Source of the DNA: CAYZSU01 sp964480565
GTDB lineage: Bacteria; UBA10199; 2-02-FULL-44-16; JAAZCA01
Assembly (NCBI GenBank): GCA_964480565.1
Contig: CAYZSU010000094.1
Span: 1 to 7,805 of the forward strand
Direction: 5' to 3'
DNA length: 7,805 nt
In this document: in pieces, positions 4,897 to 7,805 of the stretch
Position numbering within the stretch: position 1 is the stretch's first letter
How the letters are laid out: every line of letters starts with the position of its first letter
Program-made: the position numbers and the translations under genes
The notes under the pieces: model-generated
Seen by the model: the letters and a program-made list of their open reading frames with translations, nothing else
Told to the model about the DNA's origin: nothing
Databases searched by the model: none

Positions 4897-6468
4897 ATGA
4901 GTCCAGTAATTATTGAACCAACAGAGAGTCAGAAACAGTCCGAATTTGCCCAGCTTTTTGAGGAAAATGCTAAACAGATCAATTTGCGAGAAGGCGAAAT
5001 TGTGGACGGCCGTATTGTTCAAGTCACAAAAGATTATGTGATTGTGGATATCGGTTTTAAGTCAGAAGGACAGATTCCAATTAACGAATTTAAATCACCG
5101 ACTGCAGAAAAAGACATCAGCATTGGTGATAGCGTTCAGGTACTATTAGAAACTGTCGAAAATGATCATGGTATGATGATGCTATCCAAAGAACGTGCCG
5201 ATGCCATGCAAACATGGGATCGACTTGTTGAAGTTGCAGACAAGGATGCGGAAATAGATGGTTATGTTACCAATAAAGTCAAAGGTGGCTTATCCGTAGA
5301 TATCGGTGTAAAAGCATTTCTACCTGGGTCTCAAATTGATATTCGTCCTGCACGTAATTTAGATAAATACGTTGGAAATACATATCGATTTAAAATCCTA
5401 AAGTTAAATAAGCGCCGTGGCAATGTGGTATTATCACGCAAAGCTATCTTGGAAAAAGAGCGTGCAAGCCTACGTGAGACAACATTGGCTAACTTGGCAG
5501 ATGGGCAAGTATTTGATGGTATTGTAAAAAATGTGACCGAATACGGTGTATTTGTTGATTTAGGTGGTATTGACGGATTGCTTCATGTGACAGATATGAC
5601 ATGGGGACGCATTACTCATCCTTCTGAAATGTTTTCCGCAGGCGATGAAATTCGTGTGGTTGTGCTAAAGTTTGATTCTGAATCAGGTAAAGTGAGTTTG
5701 GGACTCAAACAGTTGCAACAAGATCCATGGCAAAATGTGGAAGAAGGCTATCCCGTTGGTGTGAAGGTCAAAGGTAAAGTGGTTAGCTTAGCGGATTATG
5801 GGGCCTTTATTTCATTGGAAGATGGTATTGAAGGACTAATCCATATTTCTGAAATGAGTTGGACAAAAAAAATTAAACATCCATCACAAGCATTGGCTGT
5901 TGAGGATGAAGTGGAAGCCATTGTCTTGGATGTAGACTTGGGAAGCAAGCGTATTTCATTGGGATTAAAGCAAACCACAGTAAATCCTTGGAATGAATTG
6001 GAAGAAAAATTTCCTTTGGGCGCTCGACATAAGGGTATTGTTCGGAATGTGGCTGACTTTGGTGTATTTGTGGATGTGGGAAGTGAAATTGATGGTTTAG
6101 TTCATATTTCTGATTTATCATGGATACAAATGGTCGGTCATCCGTCAGAGTTATATAAGAAAAATGATGAAATTGATGTGATTGTGCTTCATGTGGATCC
6201 AGAAAATGAACGGTTTTCATTGGGTGCCAAGCAGTTGGTGGACGATCCGTGGGAAATTATCAATTCCAAATATAATGTTGGTACAACAGCAGTGGCGGAG
6301 GTTGTTGGTAAGAACACTGCAGGTGTTATCGTTCGCATTGATGATGAAGTGGATGGCCTTATTACGGACAAGCAAAAACTTCAATCTCTCAACGAAGGCG
6401 ATGATGTGAATGTTTCTGTTCGCATTGCTGATGAAAAAGAACGTCGCTTTGTCTTAAGCGTTATATAA
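4897..6468 (+). CDS. rpsA: 30S ribosomal protein S1
   Basis: The 523-aa product carries six S1 (OB-fold) repeats at roughly residues 32-100, 118-183, 200-275, 285-362, 372-449 and 461-523. Repeats 3-5 are the most canonical, with YGVFVDLGGIDGLLH, YGAFISLEDGIEGLIHISEMSW and FGVFVDVGSEIDGLVHISDLSW, separated by (D/N)PW linkers. S1 binds mRNA upstream of the start codon and docks on the 30S subunit through its first two domains, allowing initiation on structured messages. The protein is a little shorter than the 557-residue E. coli form, and the last repeat is divergent and ends abruptly at the C-terminus. The start follows AAGGAGG with 8 nt spacing. No cmk gene precedes it, unlike the enterobacterial arrangement. 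A promoter and palindrome lie upstream and a hairpin terminator downstream, so it can be its own transcription unit. Confidence 0.97.
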   Translation: MSPVIIEPTESQKQSEFAQLFEENAKQINLREGEIVDGRIVQVTKDYVIVDIGFKSEGQIPINEFKSPTAEKDISIGDSVQVLLETVENDHGMMMLSKERADAMQTWDRLVEVADKDAEIDGYVTNKVKGGLSVDIGVKAFLPGSQIDIRPARNLDKYVGNTYRFKILKLNKRRGNVVLSRKAILEKERASLRETTLANLADGQVFDGIVKNVTEYGVFVDLGGIDGLLHVTDMTWGRITHPSEMFSAGDEIRVVVLKFDSESGKVSLGLKQLQQDPWQNVEEGYPVGVKVKGKVVSLADYGAFISLEDGIEGLIHISEMSWTKKIKHPSQALAVEDEVEAIVLDVDLGSKRISLGLKQTTVNPWNELEEKFPLGARHKGIVRNVADFGVFVDVGSEIDGLVHISDLSWIQMVGHPSELYKKNDEIDVIVLHVDPENERFSLGAKQLVDDPWEIINSKYNVGTTAVAEVVGKNTAGVIVRIDDEVDGLITDKQKLQSLNEGDDVNVSVRIADEKERRFVLSVI

Positions 6469-6486
6469 TATTAAAAGATTAAAATT

Positions 6487-6524
6487 AGCGCAAGAAGAGA
6501 TGAATAAACTCTTCTTGCGCTTTT
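6487..6524 (+). terminator. Rho-independent terminator after rpsA
   Basis: A perfect 13-bp stem, AGCGCAAGAAGAG (6487-6499) with CTCTTCTTGCGCT (6509-6521), encloses a 9-nt loop and runs into TTTT (6521-6524), 18 bp after the rpsA stop. The T-run is short, so termination may be partial. This would let some transcripts continue into sppA, whose ATG is only 22 bp beyond. Confidence 0.85.
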
Positions 6525-6545
6525 AATTGAGGGGGAATGTTATAA

Positions 6546-7454
6546 ATGCGACGTCTATTTGTTATTCTATTAATTATTGGGGTGTTTTTTACCGCATGTT
6601 TTTTTGGAGGCATGTGGATTTCTAATATGACAAATAGTCTATCATCTGGTTTGCATTCATCAGAATCTATTGCATTGTTTGATTCAAAACATAAAATAGG
6701 TGTTATTGAAGTCAATGATATCATTTTGGATGATCATGATTTAATTTTAAATATCGATAATTTTCGAATTGACGCATCTATCAAAGCCATAATATTACGT
6801 ATTAACTCACCCGGTGGATCTGTGGCCAGTTCGCAGGAAATATTTGAAGCGATTACGCGGGCCAATAGTGTCAAGCCAGTAATTGCATCTATGGGATCTG
6901 TTGCTGCAAGTGGTGGGTATTATATTGCATGTGCAGCCTCTCAAATTATTGCCAATGCTGGAACAACGACTGGTTCCATTGGTGTGCGCATGGAGCATTT
7001 GATGATTGGAGATCTGTTGAAATGGGCAAAAGTCAGTCACGAAACCATTACCAGCGGTGCATTCAAAGATATGCTGCCATTAAATAAACCTATGAGCGAA
7101 GAATCTCGAGTTATACTGCAAGGTGTCCTCGATGATATTCATATGCAATTTAAAGATACTGTGCAGCAATCACGCAAATTAAGTAAAAAAACTGTTAATC
7201 AACTCGCAGATGGTCGGATCTATACAGGCAGGCAAGCGCATAAATTGGGTTTGGTTGATCAATTGGGTGGTTTTTTAAGTGCAATTGATGCGGCTAAGAT
7301 TGCGACTAATATTAAATTAAGCGATGACATTGAACTTGTGTACCCGCATAAGTTTGAAAATTTTGTTGAAACAATATTCAATCATGCAAAAGGGGTTATG
7401 CAGGGGACTGTTCAAGGTTTTTTTCAGCATTGGCAACCAATGATGCTGCAATAA
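6546..7454 (+). CDS. sppA: Signal peptide peptidase SppA, short (36K-type) form, family S49
   Basis: The 302-aa membrane protease cuts remnant signal peptides and other membrane-embedded peptides. An N-terminal hydrophobic anchor spans residues 4-25. The catalytic Ser is Ser122 in GSVAASGGYYIA, and the general base Lys is Lys174 in TSGAFKDM. The 52-residue spacing equals that of the Bacillus subtilis Ser147/Lys199 pair. NSPGGS (87-92) and GRIYTGRQAHKLGLVDQLGG are further family signatures. The length fits the single-domain form that works as an oligomer, not the duplicated E. coli enzyme. The hydrophobic segment ends FTAC (Cys18), which only loosely resembles a lipobox, so a transmembrane anchor is preferred. 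The start follows GAGGGGG with about 10 nt spacing. It sits between rpsA and ihfB, 27 bp before the latter, so sppA, ihfB and the HIT gene probably share a transcript. Confidence 0.96.
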   Translation: MRRLFVILLIIGVFFTACFFGGMWISNMTNSLSSGLHSSESIALFDSKHKIGVIEVNDIILDDHDLILNIDNFRIDASIKAIILRINSPGGSVASSQEIFEAITRANSVKPVIASMGSVAASGGYYIACAASQIIANAGTTTGSIGVRMEHLMIGDLLKWAKVSHETITSGAFKDMLPLNKPMSEESRVILQGVLDDIHMQFKDTVQQSRKLSKKTVNQLADGRIYTGRQAHKLGLVDQLGGFLSAIDAAKIATNIKLSDDIELVYPHKFENFVETIFNHAKGVMQGTVQGFFQHWQPMMLQ

Positions 7455-7468
7455 TTGGTTATTTTTTA

Positions 7469-7476
7469 AAGGAGGT
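7469..7476 (+). promoter_or_regulatory. Strong Shine-Dalgarno supporting the TTG start of ihfB
   Basis: AAGGAGGT, a near-perfect anti-16S match, ends 5 nt before TTG at 7482. No ATG or GTG lies in frame at a suitable distance, and the TTG start gives the typical MNKSDLIEQL N-terminus of this family. Confidence 0.9.
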
Positions 7477-7481
7477 CAGCA

Positions 7482-7766
7482 TTGAATAAGAGTGATCTAA
7501 TTGAGCAATTATCCATTAAATTGCCTAATCTGGGTAGCCGTGATGCGGAAATAATAGTCAATACTATTTTTGACAGTATGGTAGAGGTCCTTCGATCAGA
7601 AGAACGCATTGAAATTAGAGGATTTGGTAGCTTTGAAATACGAGTACGTGCTCCGCGAATGGGGCGGAATCCAAAGACAGGTAAAAATGTACCTGTCAAT
7701 GAACGTCGTGTTCCCTTCTTTAAAGTGGGCAAAGAATTAAAAGAGCGTGTAAATCTCTCTGAATAA
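7482..7766 (+). CDS. ihfB: Integration host factor beta subunit (HU/IHF family), TTG start
   Basis: The 94-aa protein covers the full HU/IHF fold: an N-terminal helical dimerisation part beginning NKSDLIEQL, then the DNA-binding part ERIEIRGFGSFEIRVRAPRMGRNPKTG (about residues 41-67), with the conserved arm-tip Pro in GRNPKTG, and the C-terminal VPFFKVGKELKERVN. The ERIEIRGFGSF and RAPR.GRNPKTG blocks match IHF-beta better than generic HU. As a heterodimer with IHF-alpha it bends DNA sharply in recombination, replication and especially sigma-54 promoter activation, which is relevant to the activator encoded in this window. The start is TTG. It follows sppA by 27 bp and is followed after 8 bp by the next gene, so it is probably inside an operon. 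A homodimeric HU-like role cannot be excluded without the alpha gene. Confidence 0.92.
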   Translation: MNKSDLIEQLSIKLPNLGSRDAEIIVNTIFDSMVEVLRSEERIEIRGFGSFEIRVRAPRMGRNPKTGKNVPVNERRVPFFKVGKELKERVNLSE

Positions 7767-7774
7767 GGGATGAT

Positions 7775-7805
7775 ATGAAATCTATGTGGTCGCCTTGGCG
7801 AATGG
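7775..7805 (+). CDS. HIT-family nucleotide hydrolase/phosphorylase, N-terminal fragment only
   Basis: Only ten codons are visible: MKSMWSPWRM. The (L/M)W(A/S)PWRM motif near the start is typical of HIT-superfamily proteins annotated as Ap4A hydrolase or phosphorylase-like. AAGGGA lies 4 nt before the ATG; the second ATG (7784) is an alternative start. It begins 8 bp after the ihfB stop, indicating translational coupling or at least co-transcription. The histidine triad itself is beyond the window, so the call rests on a short motif. Confidence 0.6.
   Translation, partial: MKSMWSPWRM

Noticed and set aside
5873..6220. A 115-codon minus-strand ORF with several His and Pro residues
   Set aside because: It is antisense to the repeated S1 domains of rpsA and has no family resemblance; it is an artefact of long open frames opposite a biased gene.

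Overview
The window is AT-rich DNA from a Gram-negative, proteobacteria-like chromosome. Evidence for this is an IHF-beta-type nucleoid protein, a six-domain ribosomal protein S1, a sigma-54 activator with a Fis-type helix-turn-helix, and strong AGGAGG ribosome binding sites. The order rpsA - sppA - ihfB - HIT-family gene resembles delta-proteobacterial clusters more than the classical enterobacterial cmk-rpsA-ihfB order. That taxonomic reading is an inference, and I cannot name a genus.

Left part (1-2860, minus strand): two genes probably transcribed together leftward. The first (1820-2860) encodes a lysine-rich, histone-H1-like tail containing a recent 129-bp tandem duplication, followed by a DUF4912 domain. 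The second (1-1706, cut by the window edge) encodes a eukaryotic-type Ser/Thr kinase fused to a STAND/AAA_16-type ATPase. A sigma-70-like promoter at 2889-2917 can drive the pair.

Middle (2861-4668): a divergent control region of about 340 bp, then a rightward NtrC-type sigma-54 activator gene with a degenerate receiver and a variant GSYTGA loop. A close match to a sigma-54 promoter (GG-N10-GC, 3147-3163) lies just upstream of this gene. Upstream of it, at enhancer-like distance, sit AAAATGG-type near-palindromic elements, so the activator may control its own promoter. A related 28-bp element recurs at the 3' end of the gene, about 170 bp upstream of a weaker GG-N10-GC element before rpsA.

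Right part (4669-7805): a housekeeping block of rpsA (own promoter and hairpin terminator), sppA (short-form signal peptide peptidase), ihfB (TTG start, optimal Shine-Dalgarno) and the first codons of a HIT-family gene. These link translation, membrane proteolysis and nucleoid organisation.

The most notable material is regulatory and modular: the apparent autoregulatory sigma-54 circuit with repeated elements flanking the activator gene, and the pairing of an H1-like/DUF4912 protein with an atypical kinase-STAND protein. No RNA gene, CRISPR array or insertion sequence was seen.
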